From Chelatococcus sp. (GTDB taxonomy: Bacteria; Pseudomonadota; Alphaproteobacteria; Rhizobiales; Beijerinckiaceae), in the NCBI GenBank assembly GCA_003248805.1, contig QFQY01000002.1, forward strand, positions 62,001 to 126,000: a stretch of DNA of 64,000 nucleotides. The letters are read 5' to 3'. The first letter of the stretch is position 1. Every line of letters begins with the position of its first letter. Of the stretch, positions 28,401 through 38,216 are shown piece by piece. The position numbers and the translations under genes are program-made. The notes under the pieces were generated by a model. It was not told the DNA's origin. It did not search any database and worked only from the letters and a program-made list of their open reading frames with translations.

Positions 28401-30680
28401 CACGCCGTCGTCGTAATTGTTCCTGTCGGAGTCGGAGAGCGAGAAGCTCACCCGATAGGTCGCGCCTTCCTCGACATGAGCGATCGACTGGCCGATCCGG
28501 TCGACGACCGAGCCGGTCTGCGAATGATCCATGTCGATCCAGATCCGGCCATCCTTGGCGACGATGCCGCCATAATTGTCCCAATGCTGCTCGATGCGCT
28601 TGTTGTTGACGTTGGTCCAGCCGACGATCTGGCCGTCCTGATTGCGGTAGCCCCAGTCGCTCGGACCATTGTTGCCAGAGGATTCGCTGAGGTCCTCGAA
28701 GCTGCCGTTGACCATCAGGTCGGTGCCGAGAAGGATGCCCTGCGCGACGGTGAGCTTGACGACCGACTCGACGATGCCGCCATGTCCGTCATTCACCAGG
28801 TAGCTGAAGCCGTCGGCGCCGGTGAAGCCGGCCGCCGGCGTGTATTTGTAGGTTCCGTCGACGTTGAAGACGAGCGCGCCATGGGCCGGGCCGTCCGCCA
28901 GGCTGTAGACGAGCGTGTCGCCATTGGCGTCGGTTGCCGCGACCTTGCCGCTGAACGGGACGCCCTGGCTGACGAGCAGGTCGACATGCGGCGTCTCCGG
29001 CGCGACGTTGCCGGGTGTCGGCAGCACCGGATCGGCGATCTTCACCAGATGGAGATCGGCGAGCGTGGCGCCGAAGCTCTCGCCGGCGCCCTCGAAGACG
29101 AGCGCGTTCGAGCCGTCCCCGGCTCCGCCCTTCAGCATGAAATGGAGTTTGTCGCCTCCAGCGGACGGGACGCCCTCGAAGATCACCTGCCCGCCCCAGA
29201 GCACGCGCACGCCGTCCACGCCCGTCGGCAGGTCGGCCAGCGAGAAGCTCAGGCGATAGGCCGCGCCGGTTTCGACGCTCTCGATCGCGTAGGAAAGGGT
29301 GCCGTCGGGAAATTCGCCTGCGGCGACGAGATCGGTGCCGACCGCGACCGAGGAGGGTACGGCGAGGGCAGGCGCGTCGGCGAGCAGCTTCTCGAGCCCC
29401 GGCAGCAGGGCCGCGACCTCGGCGTCGGTGCCGTCCACGGCCAGTGCGGCGAGCTCGGCGCCGGTCAGCGTAAGACCATCGGCGGTCGTGATCGAGGCCG
29501 GCCGATGGGCCGGATCGACGCCGCCGAGCAGGACGATCGCATCGCTGCCGGAGCGGATGATCAGGTTGCCACCGTCGCGGATGACGCGGACGCTGGCCGG
29601 GGCGATGCCGTCGAAGACGATCGTGCTGGTCGGATCGAGCGAGACGAGGTCGATGCCGTCGCCAGCCCGGAAGACCACCCGATCCCCGGTCGCGACGATG
29701 ACGTCGTTGCCGGCGCCGCCGACGAGCACGTCGGCCCCTGCGCCGCCGGAGAGGTAGTCGCCACCCGAGCCGCCGATCAGCTGGTCGTTGCCGGAGCCGC
29801 CGAAGAGCAGGTCGTTGCCGGCGTCGCCGTAGAGCACGTCGTCGTCGCCGCCGCCGCGCACGATATCGTCACCCGACATGGCATAGACGACGTCCTTGCC
29901 GGTGCCGCCGTTGATCTCGCTGCCCAGATCCGTGCCATAGGCGACGGTGGCATTGTTGAGCAGCTTTTCGAGCGCCGGACGGGAGAGCTGCGTGTTGTCG
30001 TTGATGATGCCGTCCACGCCGAGATTGAGGGCGTTGCGGACATCGGCTTCAGTGCCGGCGACGGTCCAGCCGTTGACCTTGAGGCCGGCCGCATGCGCCG
30101 CCGCCACCGTCTCCGCCGTGATCAGCGCCATCTGGGGCGCGAGAGCGTCGAGCTCGCCCATCGAGCCGCTCGCGCTCGTCGCGTTGGCGATCTTCGCGTC
30201 CGTGATGTTGTCGGTCAGCCAGACCAGCGGGAAATCGACGTGGTACTTGTTCTGCATCAGGTCGCGCAGGACGGTGTGGTCCGTCGCGAAGGTCTGGAAG
30301 ACGATCCGCTCGGGATCCGCGAAGTGGTTCGCGACGAGCTTGGAGAGCATGGCGTCGTAGGTCGCATAGCCGGAGCTCTTGGTCTCGATCAGGATTCCGA
30401 GCTTCCGCCCCGTATCGATCTCCATCTTCTTCGTCAGGGCGATGAGTTCTTCGAGGGTGACGATGCCCGGCACCAGCGCCTTGACCTCGGCATAGGTCAT
30501 GTTCGCGATGCCGCCCGGCAGGTCGTCATGGTAGCTGACCAGGGCACCGTCCTTGGTCAGGCGGAAGTCGGTCTCGACATAATCCGCCCCGTATTTGAAC
30601 GCCCACTCGTAGGAGTCGATCTGGTTGTCGGTATACGGGTTGGTGCCGCGGTGGGCGTAGAGAATGGGCTGATCGGCCAT
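25467..30680 (-). CDS. Large RTX glycerophosphodiester phosphodiesterase with VCBS-like and carbohydrate-binding-like repeats
   Basis: This protein of about 1737 residues starts with a complete GDPD domain (about 5-240): AHRGTNPYTDNQ (His10, Arg11), VETDF (Glu36, Asp38), His51, and GWTVAGTEADVRNAL near the end. It should cleave glycerophosphodiesters to glycerol 3-phosphate. Next come a short calcium-binding RTX block (about 250-310), three jelly-roll-like modules (about 447-555, 650-830, 930-1105; motifs GTDLIINGSFEDISES and YRVSFSLSDSD), interleaved cadherin/VCBS-like modules (YRYTPxxGFxGxDSF), and a long C-terminal RTX array (about 1300-1720) with a type I secretion-like tail ending DDFRFV. 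There is no N-terminal signal peptide, as expected for type I secretion; no transporter genes lie in the window. GGAG precedes the ATG at 30680. A DeoR/GlpR-like gene lies upstream on the same strand. Confidence 0.92.
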   Translation of the reverse strand: MADQPILYAHRGTNPYTDNQIDSYEWAFKYGADYVETDFRLTKDGALVSYHDDLPGGIANMTYAEVKALVPGIVTLEELIALTKKMEIDTGRKLGILIETKSSGYATYDAMLSKLVANHFADPERIVFQTFATDHTVLRDLMQNKYHVDFPLVWLTDNITDAKIANATSASGSMGELDALAPQMALITAETVAAAHAAGLKVNGWTVAGTEADVRNALNLGVDGIINDNTQLSRPALEKLLNNATVAYGTDLGSEINGGTGKDVVYAMSGDDIVRGGGDDDVLYGDAGNDLLFGGSGNDQLIGGSGGDYLSGGAGADVLVGGAGNDVIVATGDRVVFRAGDGIDLVSLDPTSTIVFDGIAPASVRVIRDGGNLIIRSGSDAIVLLGGVDPAHRPASITTADGLTLTGAELAALAVDGTDAEVAALLPGLEKLLADAPALAVPSSVAVGTDLVAAGEFPDGTLSYAIESVETGAAYRLSFSLADLPTGVDGVRVLWGGQVIFEGVPSAGGDKLHFMLKGGAGDGSNALVFEGAGESFGATLADLHLVKIADPVLPTPGNVAPETPHVDLLVSQGVPFSGKVAATDANGDTLVYSLADGPAHGALVFNVDGTYKYTPAAGFTGADGFSYLVNDGHGGIVESVVKLTVAQGILLGTDLMVNGSFEDLSESSGNNGPSDWGYRNQDGQIVGWTNVNNKRIEQHWDNYGGIVAKDGRIWIDMDHSQTGSVVDRIGQSIAHVEEGATYRVSFSLSDSDRNNYDDGVQVLWNGEVIFDGRPPQTSASWTTLSFEVKGGSGNGANRLEFIDKGVTDSWGAGTALDDVRFVKIANVGDALPENHAPTAVDAQAQGLKDTVITGQLAATDQDAGSSLIYSLADGPAHGTVFVYTDGTYRYTPTAGFHGSDSFTYLVDDGRGGKDTATVDLTVKSSASQVAIGTDLIINGSFEDISESGNYNGGSDWGYRNLDGQIAGWTNANFKRIEQHLDNYGGVHAKDGRFWIDMDGAGQSARNRIGQTISQAETGATYRVSFSLSDSDNGRYDDGITVLWNGEVIFDGLPPQTGASWTTLSFDVVGGSGNGSNRLEFIDTGVKDSWGAGVALDDVHFVKIADAGDTLPANHAPTAVNGAAVGVTNTLVTGQVAASDQDAGSSLIFSLKQGPSHGSVFVYTDGTYRYTPANGFTGQDSFTVLVNDGRGGTTEASVSLTINPPNTAPVAADDAGLGTEFGTVLTIAAASLLANDSDADHDALTILSVASGTGGTVALDAHGNVVFTPAAGFEGAASFTYTVSDGRGGSATATATVTVAPEPHVPAGTDGDDIIPGTAGDDVIAGLAGDDEVSGGAGNDHIDGGDGDDLLKGGDGDDVLKGGAGDDTLLGGIGDDILVGGAGDDVLDGGAGVDTADYSEDTAGVVVDLAGGKAEGDDIGADELIGIETVLGGSGDDILTGDDEANRLVGGLGDDRLDGGAGHDVLDGGEGHDVINGGAGDDLILAGRGDDVIDGGEGYDTLDLSAATGAVSVDFGAGKVSGEGIGSDSFSHIEKLLFGAGDDIVTGGNGDDAFDGGAGNDTLKGGAGNDTLTGGEGHDAIDGGSGDDVLDGGIGNDTLKAGSGNDRIVAGAGDDVIDAGSGNDVILAGAGNDAVDGGSGDDRIEGGAGDDTLAGGSGHDVFVFAAGFGRDTISDFRTTGSSSDVLEFSSAIFADFAAAYEAADQVGQDVVFTVDADTHLTLKGVQLASLAQDDFRFV
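27060..28730 (-). repeat. Two tandem copies of an approximately 840-bp module inside the RTX gene
   Basis: The stretch at about 27060-27890 is repeated at about 27900-28730 with high similarity, for example in the segments coding for VLWNGEVIFDG, DQDAGSSLI and YTDGTYRYTP. Each copy encodes a jelly-roll-like module plus a VCBS-like module. A third, more diverged copy lies at about 28760-29340. The repeats come from domain duplication and are not a mobile element. Confidence 0.75.
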
Positions 30681-30768
30681 GACTCGTCTCCAGGAATAGG
30701 CAACAGTCGGTCGTTCCCGGCAGCAGGGCTTTTGCTGCGGGCTGGGTGAAGAACGGCTCGTGATGAGG

Positions 30769-30788
30769 CGCGCCCGCCTGCGGGCGCG
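30769..30788 (-). terminator. Hairpin after the DeoR-type gene
   Basis: CGCGCCCGC and GCGGGCGCG form a 9-bp GC-only stem 17 bp beyond the stop of the DeoR-type gene. It probably separates that gene from the RTX gene that follows on the same strand. Confidence 0.55.
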
Positions 30789-30804
30789 GTCTCCTGTCGG
30801 GGAG

Positions 30805-31617
30805 CTACGACCGCGAGGTCGTCTCGGCGCTCCGGATGAACTGGACGCCGGACTGATCCAGCATCCTCCTGATGGCCGCGGGCGGCTCCGCTTCGCAGAA
30901 CACGGCCGTGACCTGGTCGATGCGCCCGCCATGGACATGGGCGGGGCGCGTGAACTTCGAGGAATCGAGCACGAGATAGGAGCGGCGGCAGTTGCGCATC
31001 ATCGCTTCGCGCACGCGCACCTCGTCCTCGGAGAAATCCAGGAGCGAGCCGTCCTCGTCGACCCCCGCCACGCCGAAGATCGCGACGTCGACCTTGTAGG
31101 ACGAGAAGAAGCTGTCGACGGACGAGCCGCAGACATCGAGGTCGCTGCCGCGCACCGTGCCGCCGGCGATCGCCACGGCGAAATCGGAGCTCTGCCCGAC
31201 CATCAGGGCGAGCGGCAGGTTGTTCGTCACGATCTTGAGCCGCCGGTGCGAGAGCAGCGCCTCCGCGACGAATTGCGGCGTGGTGCCGATGCCCAGCGAG
31301 ATCGACTCGCCATCGCCGACACGCGCCGCGACGGCGGCGGCGATGCTCTGCTTGGCCTCGCGGTTGAGCACGCGCCTGTCCTTGAATGCGAGGTTTCCGC
31401 TGCGCGCCACGCTCTCGATGCCGCCATGCCGGCGCCGCGCGATGCCCTGGTCGCAGAGCACGACGAGATCCCGGCGGATCGTCTGCGTCGCGACGGCGAA
31501 ATGCGTCGCCAGCTCCTCGACGCTGATGAAGTCGCGGTTGCGCAGCATCCCGGCGATGGCGCTCTGGCGTCCATCGGAGCCTATGAGGATGTTCGAATGA
31601 AGATCGCCTGTGTTCAT
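30805..31617 (-). CDS. DeoR/GlpR-family transcriptional regulator
   Basis: This 270-residue protein has an N-terminal DeoR helix-turn-helix (VEELATHFAVATQTIRRDLVVLCDQGIARRRHGG, about 25-65) and a C-terminal sugar-phosphate-sensing DeoRC domain (GIGTTPQFVAEAL, TNNLPLA, GGTVRGSDLDVCG, AIFGVAGVDEDG). This family binds sugar or glycerol phosphates; GlpR senses glycerol 3-phosphate. Its place 124 bp upstream of a glycerophosphodiesterase fits a GlpR-like role, which is an inference. The ATG at 31617 was chosen by family length over an open extension to 31779. The start overlaps a TTCATATGA sequence that recurs at 31961-31969. Confidence 0.87.
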   Translation of the reverse strand: MNTGDLHSNILIGSDGRQSAIAGMLRNRDFISVEELATHFAVATQTIRRDLVVLCDQGIARRRHGGIESVARSGNLAFKDRRVLNREAKQSIAAAVAARVGDGESISLGIGTTPQFVAEALLSHRRLKIVTNNLPLALMVGQSSDFAVAIAGGTVRGSDLDVCGSSVDSFFSSYKVDVAIFGVAGVDEDGSLLDFSEDEVRVREAMMRNCRRSYLVLDSSKFTRPAHVHGGRIDQVTAVFCEAEPPAAIRRMLDQSGVQFIRSAETTSRS

Positions 31618-32257
31618 ATGATCCCAGTAGAGGCGGCGTGTGACGCCCGCACGACGGTTAAGTGTCTCTGAACGATCGCGCTGCAATGCGCTCCAATTTG
31701 ATCCATGGATGGACACGCCCCGGCGGCCTTTGGGAGCAGGAGGCCCGGGAGACCGCGCAGCGGCTCGATAGCCGGCCAATCTCGTGCCTTTTCCACCAAT
31801 CGGTGAGCCGGATCAGCTTTGCCGGCAGCGCCGCGATGACGGCGGTCGCCGTCACGACCCCGCCGGCCGGCAGCCGCTTGGGCCGGCCCTGCACGGCGCC
31901 TCGTCGGCGCGCAACCCGCGCACAAATGAACGGGACCGAAGCCGGCGCAGTCATTTGAGCTTCATATGAATGTCATCGCGCCGGCCCCTCCGGCTGGCGC
32001 GGTGCGCGCCGGGCCACGCCCTCGACGACGAGCACCGCCTGGACCGATTCCGGGCAAGGGAGGCCGACAACGCTTCCGAGGGCGCAGTTCGGCCGCTGCG
32101 AGGCCCGGTCGCGGCCTCGTCGTCATTCCTCGCGATCGAGGCCGCTCTTCATCCTGGCAGAGGCGCCGCGAGGGGAATGACGATCACGCCGCCGGCCTCC
32201 GGCATCGAGCGACGGGCCGGCACGTTCCGAAGATCGGCCGCCCCTCGCCCTCGCACA
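31618..32257. other. Intergenic region upstream of the DeoR-type gene
   Basis: About 640 bp lie before the repeat element. A 98-codon frame at 31662-31958 (+) has no recognisable domain or good ribosome-binding site and is not called. A 10-bp palindrome TTCATATGAA at 31961-31970 could be an operator. Nothing else is recognised. Confidence 0.4.
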
Positions 32258-32357
32258 TGGGGCACCAGCCCGAAAATTCGAGCGCGGTTTTCGGAAAAGC
32301 CGATGCCAGAACAAGACGTTAGCTCATCGGACCGAATACGGTATTCGGTCCGATGAG

Positions 32358-32360
<3 letters not shown>
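32258..32360. repeat. 103-bp intergenic repeat element, copy 1
   Basis: This copy matches 58902-59004 over the same 103-bp length. It contains the core GCGCGGTTTTCGGAAAAGC and ends in a long palindrome. It abuts the 3' end of bglX on the minus strand, so the bglX stop codon lies inside its last arm. Confidence 0.85.
32320..32360 (-). terminator. Perfect 20-bp palindrome at the bglX stop
   Basis: The arms at 32320-32339 and 32341-32360 are perfect reverse complements around a single base. The TAG stop of the glucosidase gene is part of the hairpin. It probably terminates or protects that transcript. Confidence 0.7.
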
Positions 32361-34799
<2,439 letters not shown>

Positions 34800-34920
34800 C
34801 GGCAGGGGTCAGGCTGCTGGGCGGTCATTCTTGACCCTTGTCATGATGATGGGCATGTGTGCTCCCGCCTGCTGCCGCCAACCCGGGCCGGGCGCGCCAT
34901 CCTGCCATGTGGGCTTTCTT

Positions 34921-34927
34921 AAAGGAG
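34921..34927 (+). promoter_or_regulatory. Ribosome-binding site deciding a GTG start for opgG
   Basis: AAAGGAG lies 5 bp upstream of the in-frame GTG at 34933, just before the signal peptide. The open frame extends much further upstream, but inside the divergent bglX gene. Confidence 0.75.
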
Positions 34928-34932
34928 CTTCC

Positions 34933-36642
34933 GTGATCTTGTCGACCCGTCCAGCGGGAGGTCGCCTGGGTGCGACCCACCGCGTTTCGATCTGGTGCCG
35001 ATCCGTTTGGCGGAAGCTTGTTTTCACGCAATCGGGGCCGGCTCTCGCCGGGCTCGTCATGCTCGCCGCTCCGGCGCTCGCGCAGGATCGGCCGGCCGAT
35101 TTCGGGCTCGATCAGGTCACGGCCAAGGCCAAGGCGCTGGTCGAGACGCCCTATGTCGCGCCGGCCAGCAACCTGCCCGACGTTTTCAGCAAGATGCAGT
35201 TCGCCGACTACCAGAAGATGCAGCCGCGCAGCGACCGCTTCGAATGGGCGAACCGCGACACGCCGTTCCGGCTCGCCTTCTACCATCAGGGCATGCATTT
35301 CAACACGCCGGTGAAGATCAACGAGATCGTGCGCGGCAAGGTGCGGGAGATCGCCTACGATCCCGCCCGCTTCGATTTCGGCGACCTGCACTTCAACCGC
35401 GACGAGACGAGCAAGCTCGGCTGGGCCGGTTTCCGCGTGCTGTATCCGATCAACCGGCCGGGCAAGCACGACGAGATCATGAGCGTGCTCGGCGCGAGCT
35501 ATTTCCGCGTGATCGGCAAGGACCAGATCTACGGCCTTTCGGGGCGCGGCCTCGCCATCGACACCGGCCTGCCGATCGCCGAGGAGTTTCCGGCGTTCCG
35601 CGAGTTCTGGATCCGTCGCCCGAAGCCGAGCGACCGGCACCTGACCTTTTACGCGCTCATCAACTCGCCGCGCGCGACCGGGGCCTACGAGTTCACCCTC
35701 ACGCCCGGGGCCGACAGCATGCTCGGCGTGCGGGCACGGGTCTTCATGCGCCAGGGCGCCTCGCCCGAGGTCCTCGGCATCGCGCCGCTGACCAGCATGT
35801 TCCTCTACGGCCCCAACCAGCCGTGGCCGACGCATAATTTCCGCCCCGCCATTCACGATTCCAACGGGCTGGCGGTCCGCACCGGCACCGGCGAGTGGAT
35901 CTGGCGCCCGCTCAACAACCCGCCGATGGTCGCGGTCAGCAACATCGCGACGGAGAATCTGAAGGGCTTCGGCCTGCTGCAGCGGGGCCGCGCCTTCTCG
36001 GGCTATGAGGACCTCAAGGACCGCTACGACCTGCGCCCCAGCGCCTGGATCGAGCCGACCAACGATTGGGGCAAGGGCAGCGTCCGCCTCGTCGAGATTC
36101 CGACGGCGGACGAGACCAACGACAACATCGTCGCGTTCTGGGCGCCAGACAGCCTCCCGGCCGCCGGCCAGCCGCTCCGGTTCGACTACCGCGTCCACTG
36201 GACGATGGACGAACCGGCGATCCTGAAGAACGGCCTGTCCTATGTCGCGCAGACGCGGCGCGGGACGGGAGAGATCTACCAGTCCAACCTCATTCGCGCG
36301 CATGACGGCACGCTCGCCTTCCTGGTCGATTTCACGGGCCCGTCGCTGCGCAAGCTCGACCCGAAGGCGCCGATCAAGGCCCGCGTCGGCAGCAACGACA
36401 ATGTCGAGATCGTCGGCACCGAGCTGGAGCCCAACCCCGCGATCAAGGGCTGGCGGCTGACATACCGGCTGCGGGTCAAGAATCCGACCGCCGTGTCCGA
36501 GTTGCGCGCGGCCCTGACCCTTGACGACCGCCCGATCACGGAAACCTGGAACCTCCAGATCCCGCCCCTGCCGGCGGAGAAGGCGAAAGAGGATTATCTG
36601 AATCGCTTCAAGGTGATCGACCAGACCGCGATCAAGCAGTGA
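34933..36642 (+). CDS. opgG: Periplasmic glucan biosynthesis protein OpgG/MdoG
   Basis: This 569-residue protein starts at GTG. An N-terminal signal region (ALAGLVMLAAPALAQ) is followed by the full OpgG domain, with conserved stretches such as FRLAFYHQGMHFNTPV, RGLAIDTG, FLYGPNQPWP and IHDSNGLAV. OpgG works with the membrane synthase OpgH to make osmoregulated periplasmic glucans and is thought to branch or release them. No opgH lies in this window, so the synthase is either elsewhere or replaced by a cyclic-glucan system. A strong hairpin follows the stop. Confidence 0.93.
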   Translation: MILSTRPAGGRLGATHRVSIWCRSVWRKLVFTQSGPALAGLVMLAAPALAQDRPADFGLDQVTAKAKALVETPYVAPASNLPDVFSKMQFADYQKMQPRSDRFEWANRDTPFRLAFYHQGMHFNTPVKINEIVRGKVREIAYDPARFDFGDLHFNRDETSKLGWAGFRVLYPINRPGKHDEIMSVLGASYFRVIGKDQIYGLSGRGLAIDTGLPIAEEFPAFREFWIRRPKPSDRHLTFYALINSPRATGAYEFTLTPGADSMLGVRARVFMRQGASPEVLGIAPLTSMFLYGPNQPWPTHNFRPAIHDSNGLAVRTGTGEWIWRPLNNPPMVAVSNIATENLKGFGLLQRGRAFSGYEDLKDRYDLRPSAWIEPTNDWGKGSVRLVEIPTADETNDNIVAFWAPDSLPAAGQPLRFDYRVHWTMDEPAILKNGLSYVAQTRRGTGEIYQSNLIRAHDGTLAFLVDFTGPSLRKLDPKAPIKARVGSNDNVEIVGTELEPNPAIKGWRLTYRLRVKNPTAVSELRAALTLDDRPITETWNLQIPPLPAEKAKEDYLNRFKVIDQTAIKQ

Positions 36643-36651
36643 CGGCCTGAC

Positions 36652-36686
36652 AGCGGCCCTTCCCGCGAGAGCCGGGAAGGGCCGCT
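36652..36686 (+). terminator. Terminator of opgG
   Basis: AGCGGCCCTTCCCG and CGGGAAGGGCCGCT form a perfect 14-bp stem with a 7-nt loop, 9 bp after the opgG stop. Confidence 0.75.
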
Positions 36687-36774
36687 CGGGTTCGCCATCG
36701 ACCTCCCCGCCTCCGGGTATCCGGTCCTCGCCTGCGGCGTGCATCGCCGCCTGCGGGGCCCCCGAAAGACGATC

Positions 36775-38142
36775 ATGACGACAGCCTGGCAGCTTTCCGC
36801 GACCGAACTCGCCGCCGCCTTCCGCAGCGGGACACTGACGCCCTCCGAAGCGCTGGAGTCGATCCTCGCGCGCATCGCGGCGGTCGATCCCCAGTTGAAT
36901 TGCTTCGCCGTGCTCGACACCGCGGGGGCACGCGGCGCCGCCGCCGACAGCGACGCCCGCTTCGCCGGCGGAACGCCGCTCGGCCCGTTCGACGGCATTC
37001 CGGTCTCGGTGAAGGACAACATCACGGTCGCCGGGCTGCCCTGTGCCTGGGGCAGCAAGCTCTATCTCGACCAGATCCCGGACAAGGACGAGCTGCCGGT
37101 GGCGCGACTGCGCGCGCAGGGCGCGGTGATCCTCGGCAAGACCAATGTCTCGGAATTCACCCTCGGCCGGGGCACGGTCCACACCGAGGCCTTCGGCACC
37201 ACGCGCAACCCCTGGAATCCGGCACTCACCACCGGCGCCTCGACCGGCGGCGGCGCGGCGGCCGTCGCCGCCGGCTTCGGCCCCGTGACGCTCGGCACCG
37301 ATGGCGGCGGCTCGATCCGCCGTCCTTCGGGCTATCAGGGCCTCGCCGGCCTCAAGCCGTCCACCGGACGCGTCGCGCGCATCGACGGGCTGCCGGTCAT
37401 CCTCCACGATTTCGAGGTGATCGGCCCGGTCGCACGCACGGTCGACGATCTCGCCATGACGCTCGCCGCCATCGAGGGGCCCGACCCGCGCGACCGGCTC
37501 TCCCATGGCTTCGCGCCCGGCAGGCTGGAGCCGATCGAGGGAGCGCTCAAGGTGCTCTACGTGCCGAAATTCGGAAACTGGACGGTCGAGGACCCCATCG
37601 CCGCCTCCTGCGCCGACGCCGCCCGCAGGTTCGCGGCACTCGGCTTCTCCGTCGAGGAGGGCGAGGCGCCGTTCGAGCTTTCGCTGTTCGAGGCGCACTG
37701 GCCGCTCGTCGGCGGCGCCGGTCTCGCCTGGCTGCTCCGTGACAGCGACTGGGAGGGCCGGATCGGCGAGGAATACCCGCCGATGATCGCCCAGGGCAAG
37801 GCCGCCAGCGCGGCCGACTACGTCGCCGCGCTCGATGCCGCCCGGACGATCTACCGGCAGCTCGCAGAGGCGTTCGAGCGCTACGACCTGATCATGACGC
37901 CTTCTGCCGGCGCCATGCCCTGGAAGGCGGAGGAGCCGGCGCCGGCCTATCACCGCGCCTTCACCGGCTTCGTCAATGCGGCCGGGCTTCCCGCCATCTG
38001 CCTGCCGGCCGATCCGTCGCCGGACGGCATGCCGATCGGCTTCCAGCTCGTCGCGCCCTTCGGCGCCGACTGGCGGCTCCTGTCCGTCGCGAGGAGCTTC
38101 GAAGCCGCTCATCCCTGGGCCGACCGCCGCCCACCCCTCTGA
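36775..38142 (+). CDS. Amidase (amidase signature family)
   Basis: This 455-residue enzyme of the Ser-cisSer-Lys hydrolase family carries the triad Lys80 (VSVKDN), Ser156 (TGASTGGG) and Ser180 (DGGGSIR), with the usual spacing. The family cleaves carboxamides and includes GatA and catabolic amidases; GatA is unlikely because no gatB or gatC is nearby. The substrate is unknown. Convergence with an importer operon for an amine-type substrate makes a catabolic role plausible. The ATG at 36775 was preferred to one at 36739. No signal peptide is seen. Confidence 0.9.
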   Translation: MTTAWQLSATELAAAFRSGTLTPSEALESILARIAAVDPQLNCFAVLDTAGARGAAADSDARFAGGTPLGPFDGIPVSVKDNITVAGLPCAWGSKLYLDQIPDKDELPVARLRAQGAVILGKTNVSEFTLGRGTVHTEAFGTTRNPWNPALTTGASTGGGAAAVAAGFGPVTLGTDGGGSIRRPSGYQGLAGLKPSTGRVARIDGLPVILHDFEVIGPVARTVDDLAMTLAAIEGPDPRDRLSHGFAPGRLEPIEGALKVLYVPKFGNWTVEDPIAASCADAARRFAALGFSVEEGEAPFELSLFEAHWPLVGGAGLAWLLRDSDWEGRIGEEYPPMIAQGKAASAADYVAALDAARTIYRQLAEAFERYDLIMTPSAGAMPWKAEEPAPAYHRAFTGFVNAAGLPAICLPADPSPDGMPIGFQLVAPFGADWRLLSVARSFEAAHPWADRRPPL

Positions 38143-38158
38143 GGCGGGCGACGGCGAT

Positions 38159-38190
38159 CCATGGGGGCCGGTCGAACCCGGCCCCCATGG
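38159..38190. terminator. Bidirectional terminator between convergent genes
   Basis: CCATGGGGGCCGG and CCGGCCCCCATGG form a 13-bp stem with a 6-nt loop between the amidase stop and the binding-protein stop. Confidence 0.75.
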
Positions 38191-38216
38191 CTCGGCGCTT
38201 GGTCTCGGCGCTCGGC

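Noticed and set aside
25272..30749. An 1825-codon open frame on the plus strand
   Set aside because: It is the antisense shadow of the RTX gene; its repetitive Val/Ala/Gly composition has no domain and comes from the GC-rich repeat codons.
31662..31958. A 98-codon plus-strand frame upstream of the DeoR-type gene
   Set aside because: No domain, poor composition and no ribosome-binding site; most likely chance.
36775..38142. The amidase as a GatA subunit
   Set aside because: No gatB or gatC is nearby, and the protein stands alone with a terminator on its 3' side.
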